A DNA stretch of 64,000 bases from Baia soyae (GCF_004341445.1 NZ_SLXV01000003.1:51009-115008); one strand, 5' to 3'. Numbered from the stretch's first letter, positions 48,366 to 57,767 are shown. Notes: generated by a model not told the origin, from the sequence alone. Translations and numbers: made by a program.

Positions 48366-48478
48366 TGTTCAAGATTACTTGGGATATGGGGCCCATTGCA
48401 CAGATTTTAAATGTAGCAGTACTGATGATCGTTGTAATTTATGTGATTAGACTGGTAATAAAAATTCTTAAAAAGTAA
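48365..48478 (+). CDS. 37-aa single-span membrane peptide
   Basis: A small gene starting in the stop of the M16 peptidase (TAATG), with GAGGAGG 9-15 nt upstream, which is good evidence that it is translated. The peptide MFKITWDMGPIAQILNVAVL continues through a hydrophobic span (about residues 11-30) to a basic end RLVIKILKK. One membrane helix with a cytoplasmic positive tail is predicted. Possibilities are an immunity peptide, a protease or transporter accessory subunit, or a holin-like peptide. I do not recognise a family. Confidence 0.7.
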   Translation: MFKITWDMGPIAQILNVAVLMIVVIYVIRLVIKILKK

Positions 48479-48518
48479 TCCTCTACATTCATCTTATAGA
48501 AATAATAATGGTACATAC

Positions 48519-48545
48519 AGGGCTAAAAATAGCCCTCCTTTTTTA
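48519..48545 (+). terminator. Terminator of the lanthipeptide operon
   Basis: AGGGCT (48519-48524)/AGCCCT (48531-48536) with an AAAAAT loop, then CCTTTTTT. It marks the end of the accessory block just before rlmH on the other strand. Confidence 0.85.
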
Positions 48546-48557
48546 TGATGCTTTTTA

Positions 48558-49037
48558 CTACTTATGATACGTCTCTCCCCGATTAATCTTACAGGACCGG
48601 TAAATCTGTTCCAACAAGAATACCCGCATAAGCTGATGAGGAAAAGTCATTTTAGAGAGGGAGAGATCCCAGTTGGAGCGGGCGTATACGTCTTTGGATA
48701 AGCCGTGGGAGCCGCCGATAATGTAGCTAAAGTGGCTATGTCCGTAAGTAGTGAGGTGGTCTAGTTTTTTAGCTAGTCCAGGAGAGGAAGCCATTTCTCC
48801 GTTCACGGCAAGGACAATCGCGTATGAGTCTGAATGAAGAGCTTTTAGGATTCGTTCGCCTTCTTTTCGAAGGACTTGTTCAATCTCGGCATCAGAAGGC
48901 TGATCAGAACATTTTTCTTCTGCTAACTCGATGATCTCGATCTTGGCATAAGCCTGCAGACGTTTTTGATATTCGTCGCAGGCTTGTTTTAAGAATTTCT
49001 CTTTTAGTTTTCCAATGGTAATTAGTTGGATTCGCAA
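48558..49037 (-). CDS. rlmH: 23S rRNA (pseudouridine1915-N3)-methyltransferase RlmH
   Basis: A SPOUT-class methyltransferase of helix 69 in 23S rRNA, 159 aa, the standard length. The knot region FSYIIGGSHGLSKDVYARSN (about 103-122) and the end QLMRVFLLEQIYRSCKINRG are diagnostic. The N-terminus is MRIQLITIGKLKEKFLKQAC. It lies 15 nt after the CxxH/CxxC gene on the minus strand and is the last gene of the walR-to-rlmH direction, as in B. subtilis. Confidence 0.97.
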   Translation of the reverse strand: MRIQLITIGKLKEKFLKQACDEYQKRLQAYAKIEIIELAEEKCSDQPSDAEIEQVLRKEGERILKALHSDSYAIVLAVNGEMASSPGLAKKLDHLTTYGHSHFSYIIGGSHGLSKDVYARSNWDLSLSKMTFPHQLMRVFLLEQIYRSCKINRGETYHK

Positions 49038-49052
49038 GGTTGATCCTCGATT

Positions 49053-49247
49053 CTATTCCGTTTGTTCGTGAATGCCGTATTCGAGTTCTAGTTGATACTC
49101 GGCCTCTTTTCCACACCATTTGCACGAATGTTCAATAGGTGACTGCAACGGTTCTAGTGTGGGTGCAGTGTGGAATTCTTCGATCATATCATCCATGACG
49201 TAATCAAGGTGTTCGTCACAAGTGTACCAAATATGGAAATCTTGCAT
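49053..49247 (-). CDS. Small CxxH/CxxC zinc-ribbon-like protein
   Basis: A 64-aa protein with a CDEH motif (residues 10-13) and a CKWC motif (about 42-45), which together can bind one zinc ion. This is the CxxH/CxxC family seen next to rlmH and htrA in Bacillaceae, of unknown function. Acidic residues dominate the rest. The start ATG follows AGGAGAGAG on the minus strand. It is probably co-transcribed with rlmH. Confidence 0.85.
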   Translation of the reverse strand: MQDFHIWYTCDEHLDYVMDDMIEEFHTAPTLEPLQSPIEHSCKWCGKEAEYQLELEYGIHEQTE

Positions 49248-49294
49248 GAGTCTCTCTCCTTTCTAACATGATTCGACACTATCTATTGTGTTAG

Positions 49295-49312
49295 TTATCC
49301 ACATTATCCACA
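49295..49312 (+). promoter_or_regulatory. Two head-to-tail DnaA boxes
   Basis: TTATCCACA occurs at 49295-49303 and again at 49304-49312 with no gap, in the spacer upstream of the CxxH/CxxC-rlmH genes, 38 kb from oriC. Exact tandem boxes are unlikely by chance. DnaA could control this transcription unit, or the pair may act as a titration site. Confidence 0.55.
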
Positions 49313-49342
49313 AGATATACACATAGCATATCAAAATGTAGG

Positions 49343-49374
49343 AAAAAGCCCCACTAGGTAGTGGAGCTTTTTTA
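49343..49374. terminator. Terminator of htrC
   Basis: AAAAAGCCCCACT pairs with AGTGGAGCTTTTTT through loop AGGT; A and T runs flank it, so it works in both directions. It lies 5 nt beyond the htrC stop. Confidence 0.85.
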
Positions 49375-49378
49375 TTTC

Positions 49379-50755
49379 CTATTGTGGACTGCGTTCAAGC
49401 GTTAATGTAGCGGTCTGTTTTTGGCCACTTCGGTAAAACGTAACTTTTACTTGCTCGCCAATCTGCTTCTTTTTGTAGAGGAAGCTACGAAGTTCAGAAC
49501 CATTGGTAACAGCTTGATCATCCAAGGCAGTGATTAAGTCACGAGATTGTAGCCCAGCTTTGCTTGCTGGTGTGCCGTTGGAAACGCTTTTGATAATCGC
49601 GCCACCGTCTACGTCATTTGGAATGCGTAACTCTTTCCAGAGAGTTGGTGAGATTTTTTCTAGATCAATTAACTCGACACCTAAGTAAGGGCGTGGAACT
49701 TTTCCGTTCTTAATAAGGGCATTTAGGAGTGGGCGGGCTTCATTGGAAGGAATCGCAAATCCAAGTCCTTCTACCCCTTGTTCGGCGATCTTTAGGCTAT
49801 TGATTCCAATTACTTGGCCGGCGGCATTTAATAAGGCGCCTCCGCTGTTACCTGGGTTAATAGCAGCATCCGTTTGGATGACATCAGTAGATATGCCTTT
49901 CCCAAGGTCAATGGTTCGTTTTGCAGAACTAATGACGCCTACTGTAACAGACTGTGAGAATTGCGGACCGAGCGGATTCCCGATGGCAATCGCGGGTTCC
50001 CCGGCCTTAACGGCATCTGAATTTCCGAAATCAGCCACTGTCTTAACATTGGTAGCATCTATTTCTAAAACTGCTAAGTCTGTAATTGGGTCAGTGCCGA
50101 GTACCTTTGCTGTCACGGGTTTTGATTTCCCTTTTTCAGCAGGTATATTTACTTGAACACTTTGATTATCGGCGATGACATGGTAGTTAGTAGCAATCAG
50201 TGCTTTGTTGGTTTCTTTATTTTTCTCAAAGACGATTCCCGATCCAGTTCCCTGTTTTCGGTTTTCTCCCCCAGAGCTGAAAAAATCATCTGATTTTGCT
50301 ATGTTATCGATGCCCACTACAGCATTTTGTACTTTTGCTACGGCTTCGGTAATGTTTGAATTTACTTGTACCGAAGTGGATTTGCTGGGTCCTGAATAGC
50401 TACTCTCCAGTGTTCCTCTTCCAAAAGGAATAATTCCTGAACGGAACAAAAGAGGCGTAAAAGCTAGTACGATTAATCCTCCTATGACAGCTGATGCAAT
50501 CGCGGTAACCCAAGTAGGGGTCCGCCTCTTGTGCTTAGGAGGCTCGCTATAGTCCATCGACATATACTCTGGACGAGACGTGATAAAAGGCTGAGGTGTG
50601 ACTGGTGTATTATTAGACTGAGATTGGGTAAAAACTTCTGGTTCCCGTTGTGGTTGCTGGTTTTCATGTGTGTTGTTTGGTTCATTTTCATGATTTGAAT
50701 TTGCTTTGTTTTCCTCTGAGAATTGAGAGCCAAATGGATCTTGGTTGTTGTTCAT
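49379..50755 (-). CDS. htrC: Membrane-anchored serine protease HtrC (HtrA/DegP family)
   Basis: A 458-aa extracytoplasmic protease of the trypsin-PDZ type. A cytoplasmic Q/N/P-rich tail (1-80) is followed by one membrane helix (about 83-106, WVTAIASAVIGGLIVLAF). The catalytic residues are His in ATNYHVI (about 190), Asp in TDLAVLE (about 222) and Ser in NPGNSGGALL (about 300). One PDZ domain ends the protein. AAAGGATGAG precedes the start. It is the usual last gene of the walRK operon (yyxA), though 279 nt separate it here from walJ. Confidence 0.95.
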   Translation of the reverse strand: MNNNQDPFGSQFSEENKANSNHENEPNNTHENQQPQREPEVFTQSQSNNTPVTPQPFITSRPEYMSMDYSEPPKHKRRTPTWVTAIASAVIGGLIVLAFTPLLFRSGIIPFGRGTLESSYSGPSKSTSVQVNSNITEAVAKVQNAVVGIDNIAKSDDFFSSGGENRKQGTGSGIVFEKNKETNKALIATNYHVIADNQSVQVNIPAEKGKSKPVTAKVLGTDPITDLAVLEIDATNVKTVADFGNSDAVKAGEPAIAIGNPLGPQFSQSVTVGVISSAKRTIDLGKGISTDVIQTDAAINPGNSGGALLNAAGQVIGINSLKIAEQGVEGLGFAIPSNEARPLLNALIKNGKVPRPYLGVELIDLEKISPTLWKELRIPNDVDGGAIIKSVSNGTPASKAGLQSRDLITALDDQAVTNGSELRSFLYKKKQIGEQVKVTFYRSGQKQTATLTLERSPQ

Positions 50756-51034
50756 AATGGGTTCTCATCCTTTCCGTTTCGAAAGTGAACAAACTCAGTG
50801 TTTGTGATCGATCCTCATATTATACAATAACGTATGTTATCTGACCGCTATCATTTCTTTTTGTTAATTAGCTACTCATTCTATCTTAACCTCTTTTTTG
50901 CGAGGAAACGTTTAGAATTTGTGGTCATTTCTTGCTAAGTTGCGTTTTTGCTAGAGATATCCAAATAGGCTACATGAAATACCAACTGTATTTTATGTAG
51001 CCACAACACACCTTATATTCAATTACGGACTCCA
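50756..51034. other. Spacer between walJ and htrC
   Basis: This 279-nt stretch holds no gene. On the minus strand a TATAAT lies at 50819-50824 with no convincing -35, so htrC may have its own promoter. I found no terminator for walJ. Confidence 0.4.
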
Positions 51035-51841
51035 TCAACGCTTAGCTAAGCACCTGACTTCCCGTAGGGCCGTCGGGCGGTCGGGGTGGGTTTCGTGGAG
51101 TTGGAGGTCTCGTCCTATTTTGGCACCGCCGTTTTCTAGGATTTGTTTGATGGTTAGATGGGCTAATTCGACTACGTTGTTATCTTGGCTGAGGTGGGCG
51201 AGGTAGACTTGTTCGCCGACTCCTTTCAGGATTTCAAGCAAGGCTTCACCGGAATCCTCGTTAGATAGGTGACCGAGATCGCTCAGAATGCGGCGTTTGA
51301 TGTTCCAGGGATAGGAGCCCATCCTGAGCATTGATACGTCGTGATTGCTTTCCCAGATGAGGGTATCGACTCCCGAAACCTGATCGAGGATTCGCTGGTT
51401 TACGTAGCCTAGATCGGTCACGATGGCAAGTGATTCACGGTCCTCGTTAAGCCGATAGCCCATCGGGTCTGCTGCGTCATGTGAAATGGGAATGGTTTGG
51501 ATATGTAATTGATCGATGTCGAGAGTAGCTCCCGCTTCTAGGACGTTTTGCAAGGTAGCAGGGATCTCACCCACAGATGAAGGGAGTGCATCCCATGTTT
51601 TTTCATTCATGTAGATAGGGAGTTGGTACCGTCTTGCCATGACACCTAGCCCCTTAACATGATCAATATGCTCATGCGTGACAAGGATAGCTGATAGGGT
51701 AGACGGATCTGCACCCACTTGCTTTAGCCTCTGCTCGAGTTGTTTCCCACTCAAACCAGCGTCGACGAGGATTCGTAAATCCCCCGACTCCACATATAGA
51801 GAGTTACCAGAACTCCCACTCGCTAGAACACTAAATTTCAT
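51035..51841 (-). CDS. walJ: WalJ (YycJ) metallo-beta-lactamase-fold exonuclease
   Basis: A 268-aa MBL-fold protein. The metal motif THEHIDHVKG (HxHxDH) is near residue 54 and further ligands are in ISHDAADPMG and ESNHD. B. subtilis WalJ is a 5'-3' exonuclease affecting mismatch repair and cell wall-related control. I start at the ATG at 51841 (MKFSVLASGSSGN), since an upstream ATG at 51877 overlaps yycI and adds a non-conserved dozen residues. It is the fifth gene of the walRK operon. Confidence 0.95.
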   Translation of the reverse strand: MKFSVLASGSSGNSLYVESGDLRILVDAGLSGKQLEQRLKQVGADPSTLSAILVTHEHIDHVKGLGVMARRYQLPIYMNEKTWDALPSSVGEIPATLQNVLEAGATLDIDQLHIQTIPISHDAADPMGYRLNEDRESLAIVTDLGYVNQRILDQVSGVDTLIWESNHDVSMLRMGSYPWNIKRRILSDLGHLSNEDSGEALLEILKGVGEQVYLAHLSQDNNVVELAHLTIKQILENGGAKIGRDLQLHETHPDRPTALREVRCLAKR

Positions 51842-51873
51842 GTGATTACCTAACCCTTTTATTAGAGTGCTTT

Positions 51874-52626
51874 TCAATTATTGGTAGCAGGCTGTACGCT
51901 ACTAATACTATCAGAACTAGTGGTGCCAATGTAGTAGAACTTCCCGCCTACCTTAAACCGCCAGATCGGGATCATAATCGAGTCAGTGTCCTTGTTATAC
52001 TTGTTGCGCTGATACCCAAGCTCCGCAGACTGAACAGTTGTTTTTTTTATTTGCGGCAGTAAACTAGCTAACGCATTGTTTAGCTGATTCGGTCGATGCG
52101 CCTGTGGCAATGGTTCCCTTAGTTCATAGTGGACATACGAGATCGATTTCACTTCTTTTTTGTTATTAAACTTAAGCTTAATGTTTCCATTAAAAATCGG
52201 GAAACGGTCCTTTTCCTGATAGATCATGATTTCGCTGCTACTAACTTCCTCCATCTTGTCAAAGTTATAGTCAGTTAAGTAGGGCAATCTTTCTTTTTGC
52301 AGAAATGCCTTCACTTCACTTGGCGATTCGCCTACCTGGGTTGGATTAGGAAACTCTTTTTGATAGATCCCATCCCCTATAGACTTCCAATCGAGCTTTG
52401 TGGTTACGCCGGTATAGACGGCCATCTCTTCGGGTACCTCTACCTTTTTGTTGGCAAGCTTAATGTCATTAAATTGAGCGAGCTCTTCAATCTGTCGATC
52501 GGATAGGGTGCTTTTCGCTACTCGTAAATCATTTTCCCGATAGTTGGCATAGAGAAGCGAGCCAATATACAGATCTAAAATGAGGAAGGCAATGATTAGA
52601 ATGGTTTTTGCTTTTCGCCAATCCAT
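51874..52626 (-). CDS. yycI: WalK regulator YycI
   Basis: A 250-aa membrane-anchored protein with a short cytoplasmic start (MDWRKAKT), one membrane span (about 9-26, ILIIAFLILDLYIGSLLYA) and an extracellular domain. With YycH it modulates the WalK sensor kinase in the membrane. It overlaps the end of yycH by 31 nt. Sequence conservation in this family is low, so position and topology carry much of the assignment. Confidence 0.92.
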   Translation of the reverse strand: MDWRKAKTILIIAFLILDLYIGSLLYANYRENDLRVAKSTLSDRQIEELAQFNDIKLANKKVEVPEEMAVYTGVTTKLDWKSIGDGIYQKEFPNPTQVGESPSEVKAFLQKERLPYLTDYNFDKMEEVSSSEIMIYQEKDRFPIFNGNIKLKFNNKKEVKSISYVHYELREPLPQAHRPNQLNNALASLLPQIKKTTVQSAELGYQRNKYNKDTDSIMIPIWRFKVGGKFYYIGTTSSDSISSVQPATNN

Positions 52627-54080
52627 TGGCCATCCTCCCCTACATAGAACGTTTTTTCCTTCATCGAAAAACTAGGGCTATCCATTACGACCACTTTCCA
52701 GTAAGGAGTAAGCGTGACCGTATTTTTATTACTCGCACTTGCCCGATCTGCTAGATATACCAACTGAATTTGTTTGATAGAGCCGAGATCGACCTTGTAC
52801 TTCTGAAATATGTTTTTTAACTTGTCCTTGTCTGGTAGAGTAACAGTCTGTGCTTTTCGATCCGTCGGTTTCCAGAAATCGAGTGAGCGCTGATATAATC
52901 TAGCATCCTCCATATTACTGTTGGAGATGTACGGTTCAGTCCGAATAAACACAGGTGATACATCTGGTTGAAAAGGGTCTGGTTGTCCTCTCCAATAGAT
53001 GGGGATTCCGCTATCAAATTGCCTAAATTTCATTTCATTGTTCTCAGAAGAAAGATGTTCGAGATGAAAATCTCCTGTCCATCCAAAGTGCTTTTTTAGA
53101 AAATCATTCATCTTCCCTACTAATATCTTTGATTCCGTTTTCGGAGGGATGTCTTCTGATTCAGTCAATTGTTTATTATATTGAATCTCATTTTTTAACT
53201 TGTCATAGACAAGCGTTTGCCGCGTTCCGTGCGCGTAGATCTCCCAGTCCTCTCGCGGTTTTAAAGGTTGCAGATTAGGATCTTCAAAGAGTACCTTTTT
53301 TACATCTCCGATTTCAATAGAGGAAATAGGATACGTGACTTTATCTGCCTTGACGGGCTGCTCCGGTAAATAGAATAGGTTCCCCTTTGGAAGAACGGGA
53401 CCTGAAGAACTGGGATCAAAATTAGATGTTGCTTGATATAAGGTCTGTGGTTTTGCACCTTGAATCAGCTTGGAAAATTCATTTTTCGATAAGGTCGTGT
53501 CTACCAGATAAACTTGCGGATCTTGAGAGCGTGCAGAAATCAGATACAGTACAGCGGTCTCTTGTTCGGCAGGTGCCGTGATCCAAACCCTGTCGACTTC
53601 TCTGACAGATAAGCTAGGGGGCGGAGATTTCCAGTTAAAAAAGGAACTTACTTGCTCAAGAGGAACTGCACTATGGTATTGAAACTCCACACCCGGTTGC
53701 AGTAATATCTTCTTCCAGTCCTCTGTATTTAGATCGACGGATCGGGCAGCTCCCAAGGTGGTTTGTGAAATTTGTTTAATCAATTTTTGATACGAATCTT
53801 GCTCTGTTTCACTTGTGGACAACGTTGCGGGTAGAAAGCGAATCACAGACTGATCGTGTATATAGGTAATCGGTGGAGCGGATAATTGATAAGTCTCTTT
53901 TTCGTTAAATTCCTTTTCACCAAACTTAGGAATCATTTGGTAGTTGTTTTCGGTTGTCGCGTTCGAAAAGGCGCTGGATAGCCAGTAAAAGGCTGTTTGC
54001 CAGATGCTCAAGAAAACAAGAGAAATCAGGAGGGTGGTCTTGATCGGTTCCTTGTATTTCTTCCAATACGGCTTTTTCAT
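52596..54080 (-). CDS. yycH: WalK regulator YycH
   Basis: A 494-aa protein with one N-terminal membrane span (about residues 14-34, TTLLISLVFLSIWQTAFYWL) and a large outside domain, forming a complex with YycI and WalK. It starts 4 nt inside the walK stop (ATGA) and its 3' end overlaps yycI, so translation is coupled. The hydrophilic domain is mainly beta and helical, with no enzyme motif. It is clearly the YycH of the operon by order and size. Confidence 0.93.
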   Translation of the reverse strand: MKKPYWKKYKEPIKTTLLISLVFLSIWQTAFYWLSSAFSNATTENNYQMIPKFGEKEFNEKETYQLSAPPITYIHDQSVIRFLPATLSTSETEQDSYQKLIKQISQTTLGAARSVDLNTEDWKKILLQPGVEFQYHSAVPLEQVSSFFNWKSPPPSLSVREVDRVWITAPAEQETAVLYLISARSQDPQVYLVDTTLSKNEFSKLIQGAKPQTLYQATSNFDPSSSGPVLPKGNLFYLPEQPVKADKVTYPISSIEIGDVKKVLFEDPNLQPLKPREDWEIYAHGTRQTLVYDKLKNEIQYNKQLTESEDIPPKTESKILVGKMNDFLKKHFGWTGDFHLEHLSSENNEMKFRQFDSGIPIYWRGQPDPFQPDVSPVFIRTEPYISNSNMEDARLYQRSLDFWKPTDRKAQTVTLPDKDKLKNIFQKYKVDLGSIKQIQLVYLADRASASNKNTVTLTPYWKVVVMDSPSFSMKEKTFYVGEDGQWIGEKQKPF

Positions 54081-55948
54081 GAATTCACCCTCCTTTCGAA
54101 TGGGGGCAGAGCAAAGAATACAGTAGTCCCTTTTTGCTCTTTACTCTCGATCCAAACAATTCCTTCATGCGCCTTAATAATCTCTTGAACGATTGCAAGG
54201 CCGAGACCAGTCCCGCCTTGCTCTCTCGCGCGCGCTTTATCAACCCGATAAAAGCGTTCAAAAATCCGTTCGAGGTCTTTCTTCGGGATGCCGATGCCTG
54301 TATCCGTTATACCTACTTCGATTAAGCCATCGGGGCGCAAACGGCTGGAAATCGTGACAGACCCTCCTTCAGGTGTAAATTTCACCGCGTTGGATAGGAG
54401 GTTGTCCAAGACTTGATCCATCTTATCTCGATCAGCGTAGATGCGGGGTAACTCTTTATCGGCATGACGCAATGTTAACTTAATCTTCTTTTGCTTACAT
54501 TGGAAAATGAAACGATCCGCTACATCCTCTAAGACATCCTCTAAATACATGATCTTTTTATCAAAACGGGATTGTTTGGCATCTAATCTCGATAATTGTA
54601 GAAGATCATTAATCAAGCGGGTCATGCGATCGGCTTCGGTTCTTGATACCTGTAGAAAGCGCACAGCGAGTTCAGGCTGTTCAAGCGCACCGTCTTCGAG
54701 TGCTTCTAGATAACTTTTAATCGTAGTAAGTGGGGTTCGAAGCTCATGGGAAACGTTGGCTACAAACTCTTTTCGTTGCCTGTCTAGTCGTTCTTCTTCC
54801 GTCACGTCTTTTAACACCACAATGGTACCGGTTGGCTTGTTTCGTTTCTGTTTAAGTGGTGTAAACGTTAGCTTAATATAGAGTGGATCATCTTGATCGT
54901 CATGCTGAATCCGGATCAGATTATGTAGCTCTTGCGTGATAGGAAACTGAACCGGTTCTGATAAGGGAAGCACACTATTTAGCATCTCTCCAAGCTTAAT
55001 CTCTCGATTTAAGATTTGTTCGGAACGCTCATTCTTGACGATAATCGCCCCTGAACGATTGGTAGCAATCACGCCGTCACTCATGTCAGAGAGGACGGTT
55101 TCTAGCTTCTCTTTTTCTTCCTCCTTCTGAGTGAGGGCAGTCTGTAGATGGGAAGCCAAATGATTAAATGCCTTGGCCAGTTTCCCGATTTCGTCGGTGC
55201 TTCTCACATCGACTCGGCGGTTAAAATCTCCCTCGGCCATAGCCGTCGCCTGCTCTTTGATCTCCTTAACAGGAACGGTAATCGTCCGGGTCATAATCAC
55301 AATTAAAATGCTTACGATGATCATGGCGTAAAAGGTTTGGATGATCAGTGTTTTAATGATGGAGCGGATCAATTGGTAGGTTGTATCAAGTGGGTATTCC
55401 ATATAAATCCGATCAAATTCAAGGTCTTGATTCTGGAGATCAAGCGGATATACCTTCATCAAAACATCTTGGCTTTTGGATGAAGGACTTCGCCTGATTT
55501 CCTCCTGATTGTAAAGAAGCGAATGGACATACGGGTTTTTGTAACCAACCTTGGATTCCCCAGCCCCTGTTGCGGCTACAACGAGTCCATTGTTATTTAG
55601 AATTTGTACATTGATTAACTGATTGTTTTTGGTTTGAAGAAAGACGACTCTTTCTAGATCTTTCTTTATCTGGTCTTTTAAATCTCCTTCTTCTTTCTTT
55701 CTATTATGGATCGTTTCTTCAATCACTTTCGAAATAACGTTCTTTTGTCTGTTTAAGTCATTCGTTACATTGGTCAGCAATTGTTTTTCCAAGCGATCGC
55801 TAAAATTGACGAAAACAACTTGCAGAGCAATGAGAATGATGAGCGCAAGTATAACGAGCAGCTTCCATTGTAGCCCTGTTGCATAGGCGAACCATCGCTC
55901 TGCAACATTTCCCTGCCTCACTGATTTGATCCAGTTTCTCATCCTCAT
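54077..55948 (-). CDS. walK: Sensor histidine kinase WalK (YycG)
   Basis: The essential cell-wall-homeostasis kinase, 623 aa. Order: membrane span (about 29-49), an extracellular sensor domain (about 50-195), a second span, HAMP (about 215-270), PAS (about 280-385), the HisKA phosphoacceptor [20 protein letters not shown] (His near 400) and HATPase_c with [21 protein letters not shown] and [10 protein letters not shown]. It overlaps walR by 4 nt. Its activity is tuned by YycH/YycI, encoded next. Confidence 0.97.
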   Translation of the reverse strand: MRMRNWIKSVRQGNVAERWFAYATGLQWKLLVILALIILIALQVVFVNFSDRLEKQLLTNVTNDLNRQKNVISKVIEETIHNRKKEEGDLKDQIKKDLERVVFLQTKNNQLINVQILNNNGLVVAATGAGESKVGYKNPYVHSLLYNQEEIRRSPSSKSQDVLMKVYPLDLQNQDLEFDRIYMEYPLDTTYQLIRSIIKTLIIQTFYAMIIVSILIVIMTRTITVPVKEIKEQATAMAEGDFNRRVDVRSTDEIGKLAKAFNHLASHLQTALTQKEEEKEKLETVLSDMSDGVIATNRSGAIIVKNERSEQILNREIKLGEMLNSVLPLSEPVQFPITQELHNLIRIQHDDQDDPLYIKLTFTPLKQKRNKPTGTIVVLKDVTEEERLDRQRKEFVANVSHELRTPLTTIKSYLEALEDGALEQPELAVRFLQVSRTEADRMTRLINDLLQLSRLDAKQSRFDKKIMYLEDVLEDVADRFIFQCKQKKIKLTLRHADKELPRIYADRDKMDQVLDNLLSNAVKFTPEGGSVTISSRLRPDGLIEVGITDTGIGIPKKDLERIFERFYRVDKARAREQGGTGLGLAIVQEIIKAHEGIVWIESKEQKGTTVFFALPPFERRVNS

Positions 55949-56670
55949 CTACCGCTTGAGTCCTGATCTCGCAATGTATAGCCGATGCCTCGTCTTGTGA
56001 TGATATATTTCGGTGCACCCGGATCGTCCTCAATCTTCTCACGAAGCCTGCGGATCGTAACATCCACCGTCCGCACATCTCCAAAGTAATCATAGCCCCA
56101 GACAGACTGGAGGAGATGTTCGCGGGTGAGAACCTGATTCACATGCTTCGAAAGGAACAATAATAACTCAAATTCACGATGTGTAAGGTCGATGGTTTTA
56201 TTTGCGTTCTTCACGACGAAGCTATTTGCATCGATAAGAAGCTCGCCGATTTGGATCCCATGTATAGTTGCCGGGTCGACAATTTTATGTGAACCGGTGG
56301 ACGAAGAAACATTGCGGCGCAAATTTGCTTTAATTCTGGCTAGAAGCTCTCGGTTGCTAAACGGCTTGGTTACATAGTCATCTGCTCCGATCTCCAGCCC
56401 GAGGACTTTATCAATCTCAGAGTCTTTCGCCGTGAGCATAATGATCGGAAATTGATAATGCTGGCGGACTTGTCTACATACTTCTATCCCATCCGCTCCA
56501 GGTAACATGAGGTCTAGAAGCATAAGATCAGGCGGTGTTTGGATCGCTTTCGAGATGGCTTCCAGTCCATCATGCACACACTCTACTTCAAATCCTTCTT
56601 TTTCAAGGTTAAATTTTAAAATATCTGCAATCGGTTTTTCGTCTTCTACTACTAAAATCTTGGCACTCAT
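55945..56670 (-). CDS. walR: Response regulator WalR (YycF)
   Basis: An OmpR-type regulator paired with WalK, controlling cell-wall hydrolases. It has 241 aa from the ATG at 56670 ([18 protein letters not shown]), behind AAGGGAG; an ATG at 56691 is further upstream. The phosphoacceptor Asp is in [12 protein letters not shown] (about residue 53), the conserved Lys in YVTKPF (about 102), and the C-terminal winged helix ends [19 protein letters not shown]. It is the first gene of walRK-yycHI-walJ. No clear promoter is seen upstream. Confidence 0.97.
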   Translation of the reverse strand: MSAKILVVEDEKPIADILKFNLEKEGFEVECVHDGLEAISKAIQTPPDLMLLDLMLPGADGIEVCRQVRQHYQFPIIMLTAKDSEIDKVLGLEIGADDYVTKPFSNRELLARIKANLRRNVSSSTGSHKIVDPATIHGIQIGELLIDANSFVVKNANKTIDLTHREFELLLFLSKHVNQVLTREHLLQSVWGYDYFGDVRTVDVTIRRLREKIEDDPGAPKYIITRRGIGYTLRDQDSSGR

Positions 56671-57074
56671 CGATTCAGCTCCCTTGGTCATTCAAACGAT
56701 CTATGAATAGGATCATTTTCGCACACTCGTTTTAGAGAAACAATATTCTTTCAAATATGATCAGAAGTTCACAAATCAGACTCAGATCTATATGCAAGAA
56801 TTGGAAGGAACGTAAGTTTCTATCAAGAAGAAAGAGGTTCCGATCTAACAAACTAATATTATATTATTTTACCATTTATGGTATATTATTGGCGACTACT
56901 TTGTTAACTGATAAGAAAATTACCTCGGTAGATGAATTTTTTTTTGACTTTCGCAAATATACGAGCCGATTCGACAAAGTATTCTGTTGACTTATCTAAC
57001 TGGATACTGCTACCATTATTATTAATTCAAGTAATTTTAAATTTTTTTATGTCATTTAGAGGAGTGTTAAAATT
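56671..57074. other. Divergent spacer upstream of walR
   Basis: About 400 AT-rich nt separate walR from the divergent gene at 57075. A TTGACT (56984-56989) 18 nt before TACCAT may be a weak promoter for the latter. A 77-codon frame (56757-56990) has no ribosome site and I do not call it. No riboswitch or repeat was recognised. Confidence 0.4.
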
Positions 57075-57695
57075 ATGTCATCAATCACAGTTGGTGTATA
57101 TTTAGGTAAAAAAGATCGTCTCGTGCGTTACTGGTATGAAATTCTTCCAAAGGGCCAGTTTCCTATGCTAGTCAAGTATTGTATCCAATCATATCTACGT
57201 AACAATTATTTCCCGCTACAATCGATTTGTGATGGTAGAATGTTGAAAGAGCAGATCCAATCGAGAAGCGACTATGTCCCGACTCAACGTAATGTTACCT
57301 TTACTCCAGAAGATGGTCCGGTATATCAGTGGATTAAGAATTTAGAAAGTGGTTACCGTAGTGAAGAGATCAAAAACATCCTGAAAGAGACCGTTCTCCA
57401 TACCTTGTTGAACGAGCAACCTGTTTTTAGCCCCCGTCCCCTCGGTCAGGTATATAACGACCCACAGCAACAACATGCTATGATGCAAGGACAAGCTGTA
57501 CCGGTAGCAGGTTATGGATATGTAGAAGATCCACAAAAGGTAACGATGATCAAAAGAGAGCAAATGCCAGCAGGAATGGAAGAAGGCTACCAAATGTGGG
57601 ACAAGGCAGTGATGCAACCCCCAGCTGAAGGTGAGCAGAAGAAAGACCAAGGTCCTGTAAAGGGATATAACCATCTAGTTAACTACTTAGGTTAG
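57075..57695 (+). CDS. Unknown protein with RHH-like N-terminus
   Basis: A 206-aa protein I do not recognise. Residues 3-40 (SITVGVYLGKKDRLVRYWYE, then LPKGQFPMLVKYCIQSYL) have the strand-helix-turn-helix pattern of ribbon-helix-helix proteins, with the LPKG link typical of ParR-like adaptors. Residues about 95-117 ([21 protein letters not shown]) suggest a second helical unit. The C-terminal 85 residues are rich in P, Q, M and G and probably disordered. GAGGAGTGTT precedes the ATG. It stands alone, divergent from walR. A partner role for the ParM-like protein at 20276-21472 is a hypothesis. Confidence 0.7.
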   Translation: MSSITVGVYLGKKDRLVRYWYEILPKGQFPMLVKYCIQSYLRNNYFPLQSICDGRMLKEQIQSRSDYVPTQRNVTFTPEDGPVYQWIKNLESGYRSEEIKNILKETVLHTLLNEQPVFSPRPLGQVYNDPQQQHAMMQGQAVPVAGYGYVEDPQKVTMIKREQMPAGMEEGYQMWDKAVMQPPAEGEQKKDQGPVKGYNHLVNYLG

Positions 57696-57730
57696 TCCAT
57701 ACGTGCAACTTTATATGATCTTTCTAAATT

Positions 57731-57767
57731 CCCTGATCTGACTGACCCGTCGAGCAGGGTTTTTTTG
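57731..57767 (+). terminator. Weak terminator after the RHH-like gene
   Basis: CCCTG (57731-57735) pairs with CAGGG (57755-57759), or ACCC with GGGT within, followed by TTTTTTTG. Confidence 0.5.

Noticed and set aside
56757..56990. A 77-aa basic protein upstream of walR
   Set aside because: No ribosome site precedes it, codon use is irregular and it lies in the AT-rich control region.
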